Shown here in pieces: positions 9,404 through 17,377 of a stretch of DNA of 64,000 nt. Both the position numbers and the translations under genes were made by a program. The stretch spans positions 186,001 to 250,000 of the forward strand of contig JACQFL010000046.1 in assembly GCA_016200085.1 (NCBI GenBank), given 5' to 3'. The DNA is from Candidatus Rokuibacteriota bacterium (GTDB lineage: Bacteria > Methylomirabilota > Methylomirabilia > Rokubacteriales > CSP1-6). The notes beneath the pieces were generated by a model. The model was not told where the DNA came from. It did not search any database and saw nothing but the letters and a program-made list of their open reading frames with translations. The number at the start of each line of letters is the position of its first letter. Positions within the stretch are counted from its first letter, which is position 1.

Positions 9404-10208
9404 ATCGCCGGCTCGCCTGGCCGGGCTCGGCGGCATCGCCGAGGTCAACGCGCTGCCGCCGGCGATCCGCGAGCAGCTCTACCTGCGGCTCGTGCCCGAG
9501 GAGCTCTTCCGCGCGCTCGGGTTCGAGCGCGCCGCCCTCCGCCTCGGCGAGCCGGACGCGCCGGTGCGAATCAGCGCACCCGATGGCGGCGCGTGGGCGC
9601 GGGTGGAGGTGCGCCCGGCCCCGGGCGATCGGGATCCGACGCTCGTGATCGACGTCGGCATGTCGGCGTTCGCCGTGCCGGAGCTCGCCTTCGTGCAGCT
9701 CACCGATGTCACCGCGCCCCGCTACGACATCGATCGTGACCGCGAGGGGCAGGACACGCTCTTCGGCACGGCCTCGCGCAACATCAGCGAGGAGGTGCGG
9801 GCGCTGGACGCGGGGCTGGGGCCGGGCCAGGTGCGCCGCGGGCTCAGGATGCTCGGTCGCGTGCTCGAGTGCATGGACGGGTTCTGCCGGCTCCTCGGCA
9901 GCGAGTTCTACCTGGTCGAGCCGCTCTTCTACCACTCGGCGATCCTCTACGAGCGCCGCGGCTGCGATTACCTGCTGGGCCGCGAGCGCATGGAGGAGAT
10001 CGACGCCGGGTTCGGGCCAGGCGGCGCGCTGCGCGCCCGCCTCGACGACTCCACGCCCTTCCGCCGCGATCACTTCGCCGGAAGCGTGCGCGGGCGGAGC
10101 TGGGCCATCCACGACGCCATCCTGGGCGAGCCCTACAGCGGGGTGAAGATGTACCGCGTCCCCGGTCACGACGCCGGGGTCTCGACGTTCACCGGATCCG
10201 CGTACTGA
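9396..10208 (+). CDS. Conserved-looking protein of unknown function (270 aa)
   Basis: GTG start inside the end of the mobA-type gene. The protein is soluble-looking: no signal peptide, no membrane segment and no cysteine cluster. It contains DVGMSAFAVPELAFVQLTDV, a long central helix-rich part (VRRGLRMLGRVLECMDGFCRLLGSEFYLVEPLFYHSAILYERR has family-like character) and an acidic RERMEEIDAGF. I do not recognise a family. Placement between mobA and thiI suggests, weakly, a role in cofactor or sulfur metabolism. Codon use is like the neighbours. Confidence 0.6.
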   Translation: MAESPARLAGLGGIAEVNALPPAIREQLYLRLVPEELFRALGFERAALRLGEPDAPVRISAPDGGAWARVEVRPAPGDRDPTLVIDVGMSAFAVPELAFVQLTDVTAPRYDIDRDREGQDTLFGTASRNISEEVRALDAGLGPGQVRRGLRMLGRVLECMDGFCRLLGSEFYLVEPLFYHSAILYERRGCDYLLGRERMEEIDAGFGPGGALRARLDDSTPFRRDHFAGSVRGRSWAIHDAILGEPYSGVKMYRVPGHDAGVSTFTGSAY

Positions 10209-10227
10209 GCCGTCCAGGCTGATCTCC

Positions 10228-11406
10228 ATGCGCCTGAGAGCGGCGGTCATCGTGCACTACCACGAGGTCAGCCTCAAGGGGGGCAACCGGCCGCTGTTCC
10301 TGCGGCGGCTCGTGCAGAACCTCGAGCGCGCGACCTCGGATCTCGGGCGCGTGCGGGCGCAGCAGCTCACCGGGCGCATCGCGCTCGACCTCGAGGATCA
10401 CCCGCGCCCGGAGGCCGTGCTCGGCAGGGTGACGCGGGTGTGCGGGGTGGCGAGCGCCGCGCTGGCGTATCGCGTGCCGTCCACGCTGGAGGCCATGAAG
10501 GCGGTCGTGAGGCGGGTGGTCGAGGGGCGGAGCTTCCCGTCGTTCCGCATCTCGGCGCGGCGCGCCTTCAAGACGTACCCGATGACCTCCGTCGAGCTCA
10601 ATCGCGCGCTCGGCGCGCTGGTGGTCGAGGCGACCGGCGCGCGCGTCGACCTGCACGCGCCGGCGCTGACCGTCCACGTCGAGGTGCTGCCCGCCGAGAC
10701 GTTCGTCTACCTCGATCGTGTCGCCGGACCGGGCGGGCTGCCCGTCGGCGCCAGCGGCACGGTGACGGCCCTGCTCTCGGGCGGGATCGACTCGCCCGTC
10801 GCGGCGTGGCGCATGATGAAGCGCGGCTGCCGCGTCGTCTTCGTGCACTTCCACAGCGTGCCGTACCTGCCCGCGACCTCCCAGGACAAGGCCCGCGCGC
10901 TGGTCGGCCGCCTCACCGAATGGCAATACCGCTCGCAGCTGCTCCTCACGCCGCTGGGGGAGATCCAGCGCGAAGTGGTGCTCTCGGTGCCCCCGCCGGC
11001 CCGCGTCGTCGTCTATCGCCGCATGATGGTCCGGATCGCGGAGGCGCTCGCGCGGCAGACCGGGGGCCAGGCGCTGGTGACGGGGGAGAGCCTCGGGCAG
11101 GTCGCCTCGCAGACCCTCGCCAACATCGCGCGCACGGACGAGGTGGCCGAGACCATGCCGATCCTGCGTCCGCTGATCGGCATGGACAAGCTGGAGATCA
11201 CCGCCGAGGCCCAGCGCCTGGGCACGTTCGAGATCTCCATCGAGCCCGACGCCGACTGCTGCAGCCTGTTCGTGCCCAGGCATCCCGCGACGCGGATCTC
11301 GCCCGAGGAGATCGTCGCCATCGAGGCCGGTCTCGACGTGCCGCGCCTCGTGGCCCTGGGCGTCGACGGGGCCAAGCTGGAGAGCTTCGAGTTCCCGCTA
11401 CGCTAG
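10228..11406 (+). CDS. thiI: tRNA 4-thiouridine synthetase ThiI (no rhodanese domain)
   Basis: ThiI adenylates U8 of tRNA and mediates sulfur insertion; in many bacteria it also feeds thiamine thiazole synthesis. It is 392 aa. The N-terminal ferredoxin-like/THUMP region (HYHEVSLKGGNRPLF to VDLHAPALTVHVEV) is followed by the PP-loop SGGIDS at residues 184-189 and ends with the family-typical ADCCSLFVPRHPATR. The length and ending show the short form that lacks the C-terminal rhodanese domain of the E. coli protein, so sulfur must come from a separate carrier or directly from a cysteine desulfurase. Confidence 0.93.
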   Translation: MRLRAAVIVHYHEVSLKGGNRPLFLRRLVQNLERATSDLGRVRAQQLTGRIALDLEDHPRPEAVLGRVTRVCGVASAALAYRVPSTLEAMKAVVRRVVEGRSFPSFRISARRAFKTYPMTSVELNRALGALVVEATGARVDLHAPALTVHVEVLPAETFVYLDRVAGPGGLPVGASGTVTALLSGGIDSPVAAWRMMKRGCRVVFVHFHSVPYLPATSQDKARALVGRLTEWQYRSQLLLTPLGEIQREVVLSVPPPARVVVYRRMMVRIAEALARQTGGQALVTGESLGQVASQTLANIARTDEVAETMPILRPLIGMDKLEITAEAQRLGTFEISIEPDADCCSLFVPRHPATRISPEEIVAIEAGLDVPRLVALGVDGAKLESFEFPLR

Positions 11407-11417
11407 ATCTAGGTTCC

Positions 11418-11447
11418 TTGACAGTCCGCACCCCCAACCGGTATGGT
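11418..11447 (+). promoter_or_regulatory. Sigma-70-type promoter for rpiB-glyA-nrdR
   Basis: TTGACA at 11418-11423, an 18-nt spacer, then TATGGT at 11442-11447. The predicted transcription start is near 11454, giving a leader of about 14 nt before the GTG at 11468. It lies in the only real gap between thiI and glyA. Confidence 0.65.
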
Positions 11448-11467
11448 GATCTCCGGATGGTGACCAC

Positions 11468-11935
11468 GTGACGGCCATCGCCATCGGCGCCGACCATGCC
11501 GGGTTCACTCTCAAGGAGTCGGTCAAGAGCTGGCTCCTCGCCCAGGGCCACACCGTGCTCGACGTGGGGACGTCCTCCACGGACTCGGTGGACTACCCCG
11601 ACTACGCCGCGCTGGTCGGCGAGGCGGTGAGCGGCGGAGCGGCGGAGCGCGGGGTGCTGATGTGCGGCACCGGCATCGGCATGGCCATCGCCGCCAACAA
11701 GATCCCCGGCGTGCGCGCGGCCGTCTGCGGCGACGTCGCCAGCGCGCGCATCTGTCGCGAGCACAACGACGCCAACGTCCTGGCGCTCGGCGCCCGCGCC
11801 ACCGAGCGCGAACAGGCCCTGCAGATCATCGCCGCGTGGCTCGCGACGGCGTTCGCGGGCGGCCGTCACGCGCGGCGCGTCGAGAAGGTGATGGGGCTCG
11901 AGCAACGGGACGTGTCGCGTGTCGCGGCTGGTTGA
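11468..11935 (+). CDS. rpiB: Ribose-5-phosphate isomerase B
   Basis: Interconverts ribose-5-P and ribulose-5-P. It is 155 aa, typical of RpiB/Lac[15 protein letters not shown] at the start, the active-site Cys in [21 protein letters not shown] and the closing [15 protein letters not shown] are hallmark motifs. The GTG start follows the promoter at 11418. Its end overlaps glyA by 17 nt. This rpiB-glyA pairing is common in bacteria and links ribose phosphate supply with one-carbon metabolism. Confidence 0.95.
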   Translation: MTAIAIGADHAGFTLKESVKSWLLAQGHTVLDVGTSSTDSVDYPDYAALVGEAVSGGAAERGVLMCGTGIGMAIAANKIPGVRAAVCGDVASARICREHNDANVLALGARATEREQALQIIAAWLATAFAGGRHARRVEKVMGLEQRDVSRVAAG

Positions 11936-13166
11936 CGCCGATCCCGACATCGCCAAGGTCCTGCGGGAGGAAGCCGAGCGCCAGCACCGCAACCTCGAGC
12001 TGATCGCCTCCGAGAACTTCGTCTCCGAGGCGGTGCTGGAGGCCGTGGGCTCCGTCCTCACCAACAAGTACGCCGAGGGCTATCCCGGGCGGCGCTACTA
12101 CGGCGGCTGCGAGGTCGTGGACGTGGCCGAGGAGCTCGCCATCGCGCGGGCCAAGGAGCTCTTCGGCGCCCCGCACGTCAACGTGCAGCCGCACTCCGGG
12201 GCCCAGGCCAACATGGCCGTCTACTTCACCGTGGTCAAGCCCGGCGACGTCGTCCTGGGGCCGAATCTCTCGCACGGCGGCCACCTGACCGCCGGCAGCC
12301 CCGTGAACTACTCGGGGAAGTTCTACAGCATCGTCGCCTATGGCGTGCGCCGCGACACCGAGCGCATCGATCTCGACCAGGTCCGCGCGCTTGCCCGCGA
12401 GCACCGCCCCAAGCTGATCATCGCCGGCGGCTCGGCCTTCCCGCGCGCCATCGACTTCGCGCCGTTCGCCGACATCGCCAAGGACGTGGGCGCGACCCTC
12501 ATGGCCGACATCGCTCACCCGGCGGGACTCGTCGCCGCCGGCCTGCACCCCTCACCGGTGGGGCTCGCCGACTTCGTGACGACCACCACGCACAAGACCC
12601 TGCGCGGCCCGCGCGGCGGCATGGTGATGTGCCGGGCGGAGCACGCGGCGGCCCTCGACAAGGTCGTGATGCCCGGGGTGCAGGGCGGCCCCTTGATGCA
12701 CGTGATCGCGGCCAAGGCGGTGGCCTTCAAGGAAGCGCTGGCGCCGGAGTTCCGCGCCTACCAGCGGCAGGTCGTCGCCAACGCGCGCGCGCTCGCCGAC
12801 GCCCTCCTGACGCGGGGCTACCGGCTGGTCAGCGGTGGCACCGACACCCACCTGATGCTGGTCGACCTCGCGGCCCGCGGCATCACCGGCAAGGAGGCCC
12901 AGGAGGCCCTCGACCGGGCCTGGATCACCGTGAACAAGAACACCATCCCGTTCGACACGCGGAGCCCGATGGTGACCAGCGGCATCCGCGTGGGGACGCC
13001 CGCGCTGACCACCCGTGGCATGCGCGAGGCGGACATGGCGCGGATCGCCGAGCTGATGGATCGCGTGCTCTCGAACCTCGGGTCCTCCTCGGTCGAGGCG
13101 ATGGTCCGGGCCGGGGTCCAGGAGCTCACGGCCGGGTTTCCGCTCTACCCGGAGCACCGGCGCTAG
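11919..13166 (+). CDS. glyA: Serine hydroxymethyltransferase
   Basis: Converts serine and THF to glycine and methylene-THF, supplying the formyl groups used by PurN and PurH. It is 415 aa, the usual bacterial size. The N-terminus has [19 protein letters not shown], then [11 protein letters not shown]. The PLP-binding lysine is K226 in [13 protein letters not shown], and [12 protein letters not shown] is near 300. The GTG start overlaps rpiB. The gap to nrdR (13167-13224) holds a GGGGTCTGGGGG-type hairpin related to the repeats at 49435 and 63860. Confidence 0.97.
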   Translation: MSRLVDADPDIAKVLREEAERQHRNLELIASENFVSEAVLEAVGSVLTNKYAEGYPGRRYYGGCEVVDVAEELAIARAKELFGAPHVNVQPHSGAQANMAVYFTVVKPGDVVLGPNLSHGGHLTAGSPVNYSGKFYSIVAYGVRRDTERIDLDQVRALAREHRPKLIIAGGSAFPRAIDFAPFADIAKDVGATLMADIAHPAGLVAAGLHPSPVGLADFVTTTTHKTLRGPRGGMVMCRAEHAAALDKVVMPGVQGGPLMHVIAAKAVAFKEALAPEFRAYQRQVVANARALADALLTRGYRLVSGGTDTHLMLVDLAARGITGKEAQEALDRAWITVNKNTIPFDTRSPMVTSGIRVGTPALTTRGMREADMARIAELMDRVLSNLGSSSVEAMVRAGVQELTAGFPLYPEHRR

Positions 13167-13174
13167 GGGCGCGG

Positions 13175-13212
13175 TTGGGGGTCTGGGGGCCATTTCGGGG
13201 TCCCCAGCTAGG
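13175..13212. repeat. Degenerate copy of the GGGGTCTGGGGG hairpin repeat between glyA and nrdR
   Basis: The stretch GGGGGTCTGGGGG followed by CCATTTCGGGGTCCCCAG shares its left half with the identical 32-bp repeats at 49435-49466 and 63860-63891 and forms its own CTGGGG...CCCCAG stem. It may act as an intercistronic structure between glyA and nrdR. Confidence 0.5.
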
Positions 13213-13224
13213 GAGAACACGGCG

Positions 13225-13731
<507 letters not shown>

Positions 13732-13802
13732 CCGCCACTCCGGCGCGGGCCAACACCCCCGGTCGGGCCAATCGGGAAAGTCCGTCACTTGGACCTGACA
13801 CA

Positions 13803-13924
13803 GCCGGGGGAGCTCGAGGGGGTCGCCCCCGCGCGCGCGTCGGAGAGCCGGGGGAGCTCGAGGAGGTCGCCCCCGCGCGCGCGTCAGAGAGCCGGGGGAG
13901 CTCGAGGGGGGTCGCCCCCCTCGA
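13803..13924. repeat. 44-bp direct tandem repeat, about 2.8 copies
   Basis: Units start at 13803, 13847 and 13891, each beginning GCCGGGGGAGCTCGAGG. Units 1 and 2 differ at a few positions only, and unit 3 is cut short after a GGGGGGTCGCCCCCC palindrome. Each unit carries a GGGGGTCGCCCCC mini-hairpin and a run of GCGCGCGCG. The array lies directly after nrdR, between convergent transcripts. It is not CRISPR-like because there are no variable spacers. Confidence 0.9.
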
Positions 13925-13941
13925 CCTCAACAGACACAGCA

Positions 13942-13974
13942 CGGCCCTGCCGGAACGGGAGACCGACAGGGCCG
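13942..13974 (-). terminator. Hairpin, possible terminator of the lysine-rich micro-ORF
   Basis: Arms 13942-13953 and 13963-13974 pair over 12 positions with one G-T wobble and a 9-nt loop. It lies 17 nt beyond the stop of the micro-ORF at 13991-14026 on the minus strand. The following tract is only moderately T-rich, so termination is plausible but not certain. It could also serve nrdR from the other side. Confidence 0.5.
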
Positions 13975-13990
13975 GGCGCCGTGTGGGCGC

Positions 13991-14026
13991 TTACTTCTTC
14001 TTCTTCTTGGCCTTCTTCTTCGCCAC
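13991..14026 (-). CDS. Lysine-rich micro-ORF (11 aa, VAKKKAKKKKK)
   Basis: GTG start at 14026 and TAA stop at 13991-13993 encode 8 lysines in 11 residues. It has an unusually complete set of signals: AGGGAGGTGA (14031-14040) 4 nt before the GTG, a TTGACA/TACCCT promoter at 14065-14094 and a hairpin beyond the stop. A longer in-frame reading to 14269 would run through the promoter and looks non-coding. No function is known to me; short Lys/Ala-rich tails resemble histone H1-like or ribosome-associated peptides only in composition. Confidence 0.5.
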   Translation of the reverse strand: MAKKKAKKKKK

Positions 14027-14064
14027 CGCCTCACCTCCCTTGTCGGGTCGGATGTGCTGTGCGC

Positions 14065-14094
14065 AGGGTAGTGGAGGGGCGCGAAACCTGTCAA
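14065..14094 (-). promoter_or_regulatory. Promoter for the lysine-rich micro-ORF
   Basis: On the minus strand TTGACA (14089-14094), an 18-nt spacer and TACCCT (14065-14070). The predicted start is near 14058, giving a leader of about 30 nt that contains the AGGGAGGTGA ribosome binding site. The -35 hexamer is a perfect consensus. Confidence 0.6.
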
Positions 14095-14172
14095 GCGTAA
14101 AATCCAATATACGGGGGGCGAGGACGAGGGCGACACCACATCTGGGGTGACGAGCCTCACCCGGGGTCTGTT

Positions 14173-14201
14173 TTGACATTGCCCGGGAGCGCGTGTACGG
14201 T
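14173..14201 (+). promoter_or_regulatory. Promoter for the radical SAM gene
   Basis: TTGACA at 14173-14178, a 17-nt spacer, TACGGT at 14196-14201. The predicted start near 14208 puts the ATG at 14250 about 42 nt downstream and rules out an in-frame GTG at 14193 that overlaps the -10 box. Confidence 0.7.
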
Positions 14202-14249
14202 ACGCACAGCCTGCACACCAACCCACCCGCGCGCACGGGGGACCCGATC

Positions 14250-16082
14250 ATGAAGCGGACGCTCCGCAAGCTCGTCTTCGTCGAGCCGAAGTCGACGCAT
14301 CTGCACGTCTACAGCCGCGTGACGATCCCCCGGCAAGGCTCGGTCCTGCTCGCCACGATCATGCGCAACAAGGGCTACGACGTCCGGGTCTACATCGAGG
14401 ACATCCACGAGCTGGACATGAAGGACGTCCTCTCGGCGGACCTCGTGGGCATCTCCGCCATCACCTCGACGGCGCCGCAGTCCTACCGGCTGGGCGACAA
14501 GGTGCGCGAGGCCGGCGGGGTGGCCGTGCTCGGCGGCACCCACACCAGCTTCCTGCCCGAGGAGGGCCTGCAGCACGCCGATTTCGTCGTGCGCGGCGAG
14601 GGCGAGTTCGCCTTCCAGGAGCTCGTGGACGCCCTCCAGGCCGGCGAGGGCTTCGAGACGATCCAGAACCTCTCGTACCTCGAGGGCGGCCGCGCGGTGC
14701 ACAACGCCGAGCGGGCCAAGATCCCGAACCTCGACGTGAACCCGATCCCCGACTACACGCTGATCACTGGCTGGAAGCCGGGCGGCGTCATCTCGGTCGC
14801 CACCTCGCGCGGCTGCCCGTTCTCCTGCACGTTCTGCTCGGTGCCCGGCATGTACGGCCACGCGTTCCGCACGCATTCCATCGGCCGCGTGCTGGAGGAG
14901 CTGGCCCTGCACAAGGGCAACCTCTACACGTTCTTCGCCGACGACATCTTCACCGCCAACAAGAAGCGGGTGAAGGAGCTCCTGCGCGGGATGATCGACA
15001 AGGGGCTGACCCCGCAATGGGGCGCGCAGGTGCGCACCGAGACCGTCGACGACCCCGATCTGCTCGCCCTCATGCGGGACTCGAACTGCTTCAACGTCTA
15101 CGTCGGCTTCGAGTCGATCAACCCCCGGACCCTGAAGCTCTTCCAGAAGAAGCAGGACCTCGCCAAGATCGAGCGCTCGATCGATCTCTTCCACAAGCAC
15201 AAGATCAGCATCCACGGGATGTTCGTGGTGGGCTCGGACGAGGACGACGTCGAGACGATCCACGAGACCACGAAGTTCGCGCTCAAGCACGACATCGATT
15301 CCATCCAGTTCATGATCCTGACGCCGATCCCCGGCTCGCCGGACTGGGACACCCTCTACGCCAAGGGCGAGAAGTACGTCATCAACCGCAACTGGAGCTT
15401 CTACGACGGCCACCACGCCGTCCACCAGCCGCGGCGGATGAGCCCCTACGAGCTCCAGATGGCGGCGATCAAGGCGATGGGGAACTTCTACTCCTGGAAG
15501 GGCATCGCCCGGAAGCTGATGAAGCGCGACATCTACTACACGACCATCCGGTACTGGGGCAAGAAGATGATCCGCGACTGGTGGAAGGACGACGAGAACC
15601 GCCAGTACGTGGCGTGGCTCAAGAACCAGCTCTACACCGAGGCCGCGGAGTTCAAGGGCCGCGCGCTCAAGACGGTTGGCCTGCCCGAGATGCTGCTCCA
15701 GGAGAGCGTCGGCCGCCTGCTCCAGCGCTTCCTGGGCGAGCTCGGCGTGACGGTGGTGCCGCTCGCCGAGGCCGCCGTGGAGGGCGCCGCCTCCGCCGCG
15801 AGCGCGGCGAAGCAGACCGCGCTCGATTGCCTGATCAACCCGATCGTCAAGCGCGCCGAGCAGGAGCGCGAGGAGTTCTACGCGCGGCTGTCGGCGGTGA
15901 GCGCCACGCTCGCGAGCCAGTGGGAGAAGCTGCCCAAGGTCGCGTTCCCGGTCATCGACGGCCAGGGGCCCATCTTCGAGCCCTTCGCCAAGATCGGGCT
16001 CCTCTTCACGAAGAACCTCGACCGCATCCGCGACGCCTACAAGGCCGCGGGCGTCGCCGAGGGTCTCTGGGAGGCGGCGTAG
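14250..16082 (+). CDS. B12-binding-domain radical SAM protein
   Basis: 610 aa. An N-terminal cobalamin-binding-like Rossmann domain (about 1-140: QGSVLLATIMRNKGYDVRVYIED, LVGISAITSTAPQSYRL, VAVLGGTHTSFLPEEGLQ) precedes a radical SAM barrel with the cluster motif C189-x3-C193-x2-C196 (SRGCPFSCTFC). The overall plan matches the BchE/HpnR/P-methylase class. Beyond about residue 440 there is an extra 170-residue helical C-terminal part with an Ala-rich stretch and no motif I know. The substrate is unknown; methylation or cyclisation of a hydrophobic substrate is the class norm. It is monocistronic with its own promoter and palindromes downstream. Confidence 0.85.
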   Translation: MKRTLRKLVFVEPKSTHLHVYSRVTIPRQGSVLLATIMRNKGYDVRVYIEDIHELDMKDVLSADLVGISAITSTAPQSYRLGDKVREAGGVAVLGGTHTSFLPEEGLQHADFVVRGEGEFAFQELVDALQAGEGFETIQNLSYLEGGRAVHNAERAKIPNLDVNPIPDYTLITGWKPGGVISVATSRGCPFSCTFCSVPGMYGHAFRTHSIGRVLEELALHKGNLYTFFADDIFTANKKRVKELLRGMIDKGLTPQWGAQVRTETVDDPDLLALMRDSNCFNVYVGFESINPRTLKLFQKKQDLAKIERSIDLFHKHKISIHGMFVVGSDEDDVETIHETTKFALKHDIDSIQFMILTPIPGSPDWDTLYAKGEKYVINRNWSFYDGHHAVHQPRRMSPYELQMAAIKAMGNFYSWKGIARKLMKRDIYYTTIRYWGKKMIRDWWKDDENRQYVAWLKNQLYTEAAEFKGRALKTVGLPEMLLQESVGRLLQRFLGELGVTVVPLAEAAVEGAASAASAAKQTALDCLINPIVKRAEQEREEFYARLSAVSATLASQWEKLPKVAFPVIDGQGPIFEPFAKIGLLFTKNLDRIRDAYKAAGVAEGLWEAA

Positions 16083-16088
16083 CTTCAC

Positions 16089-16243
16089 GGCCAGGGCGGC
16101 AGGGCGGGGACGGGGTCGCGGAAGCCGGACCGCGTAGGCTCTCGATAGGCGGCGTGCTCGCGTTCGCTCGCCGCTCTGGCGCGCCGAAGGCCACCCGTAC
16201 CCAACGGCTTCCGCGACCCCGTCCCCGCCCCGCCGCCCTGGCC
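16089..16243. repeat. Large palindromic element 1 (38-bp arms around a 79-nt core)
   Basis: Arms 16089-16126 and 16206-16243 are reverse complements at 37 of 38 positions. The enclosed core 16127-16205 is shared, inverted, with element 2 at 16464-16614: the blocks GACCGCGTAGGCTCTCGA, GCTCGCGTTCGCTC and CGTACCCAAC are all conserved. The arms are not shared between the two copies except for the innermost AAGCC. It starts 7 nt after the radical SAM stop. Confidence 0.9.
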
Positions 16244-16463
16244 TGACGCGCGCATTCCAGAGACCTTCCGCTCCCCACGACCAAGGAACGACCTCGCGCG
16301 CCTCCGCGCTCTCGGATTTGCTCAGGGTAGGCGAGGGCTGCCTCAGCCCGATGCCGGGGCCAGCCGCCTCCGTCGCAGATTCAGCCCGGGCGGCGCGCGT
16401 GGTCATTGCCCTCGCGCGATGTTCCCGGACTTCATGGATGCGGACAGTTGATCAATCTCGCGG
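16244..16463. other. Non-coding spacer between the two palindromes
   Basis: No convincing gene, promoter or RNA was seen in this 220-nt stretch. Small open frames here lack ribosome binding sites and family-like content. Confidence 0.6.
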
Positions 16464-16614
16464 CCCGCAGCCGGCGGGGGTGGGGGCCCGTAAGCCGTTG
16501 GGTACGCGTGGTCGTCGGCGCCCGAGAAAAGGGAGCGAACGCGAGCGCGCGGTGTCTCGAGAGCCTACGCGGTCGGGCTTACGGGACCCGGCCCCCACCC
16601 CCGCCGGCTGCGGG
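16464..16614. repeat. Large palindromic element 2 (inverted copy of the same core)
   Basis: Left arm 16464-16496 and right arm 16575-16614 pair over 25 bp, then over the inner CCGTAAGCC after a 5-nt insertion in the right arm. The core 16497-16574 is the reverse complement of the core of element 1 with scattered differences. The two copies therefore face each other about 220 nt apart in the gap between the convergent radical SAM and PRTase genes. Confidence 0.88.
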
Positions 16615-16640
16615 TCAGGAACGCCCGACGCAGCCGAGGG

Positions 16641-17324
16641 TTAGGCGTCCTTGGGTTCTTGAACGGATGAGGGCCGCCGATGGTGGCGGCGGTGAACGAA
16701 CTCCTCGTTGAGCGGTACACCTTTCCGGCAAAGAGGGCAATTCTCAGGATCGTAGGTCGGGAAGTCCCGGTTCACGAGGCTGAACACCGACTTGCCACCG
16801 AGCTCCACGGACGTCCGACGCCAGAGACACCCGATGCCGATCACCTGGGCCCGCATCTGCTCGACAAGGTTGATCAGGAGGTTCAGGGTCGTGCCGCTGC
16901 TGACGAGGTCCTCGATCAGCAAGACCTTGGTGCCCTCGCGTATCAACCGCTGGAACTCCACGGGCAGGGTGACCCGCCGCTTGCCGCTCTGGAGCCCCTT
17001 GGAGCCGTAGACCACGATCGGGCGCGAGGGGTGGGCGCGGGCCACGCAGTGCGAGAGGATCAGCGCGCCGGGACCGGTCGAGAGCACGAGGTCCACCGGC
17101 CACTGCGCGAAATGCTTGGCGATGACCGCGCCGAGCCCCTCGGTGAAGGACGGCTCCGTCGTCACGAGCGTCTTCTCGATGTACTCGGTGGTGTGCTGTC
17201 CGGAGGGAAGCAGCACGTGGTCGTTGGCGTGGTAGGCCCCCGTGCGCTTGAGGATCTCGAGGTGGATCTTCTCGCGCACCTCGGACTCGACGGCGACGGG
17301 ATCCTTTCGCGGCACGGCGGTCAT
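16641..17324 (-). CDS. Type I phosphoribosyltransferase, orotate-PRTase-like with C-terminal CxxC
   Basis: 227 aa from the ATG at 17324, which has a GGAGGAG site 6 nt upstream; an ATG at 17345 overlaps the -10 box and is rejected. The PRPP-binding loop VLLIEDLVSSGTT lies at 134-146, preceded by LSTGPGALILSH and an acceptor-type flexible loop (SKGLQSGKRRVTL). The N-terminal KIHLEILKRTGAYHANDHVLLPSGQHTTEYIEK part resembles OPRT (PyrE) proteins. Unusually the tail has a C196PLC199 pair in DPENCPLCRKGVPLNEEF, suggesting a metal or redox site. Pyrimidine salvage or orotate use is inferred; substrate uncertain. Divergent from tsaB. Confidence 0.75.
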   Translation of the reverse strand: MTAVPRKDPVAVESEVREKIHLEILKRTGAYHANDHVLLPSGQHTTEYIEKTLVTTEPSFTEGLGAVIAKHFAQWPVDLVLSTGPGALILSHCVARAHPSRPIVVYGSKGLQSGKRRVTLPVEFQRLIREGTKVLLIEDLVSSGTTLNLLINLVEQMRAQVIGIGCLWRRTSVELGGKSVFSLVNRDFPTYDPENCPLCRKGVPLNEEFVHRRHHRRPSSVQEPKDA

Positions 17325-17343
17325 TCGGGCTCCTCCGCCGGCC

Positions 17344-17352
17344 ATTATCGCA
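17344..17352 (-). promoter_or_regulatory. Extended -10 promoter for the PRTase gene
   Basis: Reading on the minus strand, TGC precedes GATAAT (17344-17349), an extended -10 layout without a clear -35 box. The predicted start near 17337 leaves a 12-nt leader holding the GGAGGAG ribosome site. It lies back to back with the tsaB -10 box. Confidence 0.5.
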
Positions 17353-17364
17353 CGGAGCGCGTGC

Positions 17365-17370
17365 TAGACT
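17365..17370 (+). promoter_or_regulatory. -10 box (TAGACT) seven nt before the tsaB ATG
   Basis: TAGACT at 17365-17370 ends 7 nt before the ATG at 17378, so transcription would begin at or next to the start codon (leaderless). No good -35 hexamer is visible and there is no ribosome binding site. Confidence 0.4.
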
Positions 17371-17377
17371 GGCCCCC

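Noticed and set aside
10209-10227. Possible TPP riboswitch before thiI
   Set aside because: Only 19 nt lie between the neighbouring genes.
11407-11467. Possible riboswitch before rpiB-glyA
   Set aside because: The gap is only 61 nt and is filled by the promoter; too short for a glycine or THF riboswitch.
13803-13924. Possible CRISPR array
   Set aside because: Repeats are contiguous with no variable spacers and no cas genes are nearby.
14193-14249. Upstream GTG start for the radical SAM gene
   Set aside because: It overlaps the -10 box; the first residues look non-coding; transcription should start near 14208.
13991-14269. 92-codon extension of the lysine-rich micro-ORF
   Set aside because: The extension crosses the predicted promoter (14065-14094) and has no protein-like character; the ribosome site selects the short form.
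16244-16463. Possible tRNA or small RNA between the palindromes
   Set aside because: No cloverleaf or other stable conserved fold could be drawn by eye; no promoter.
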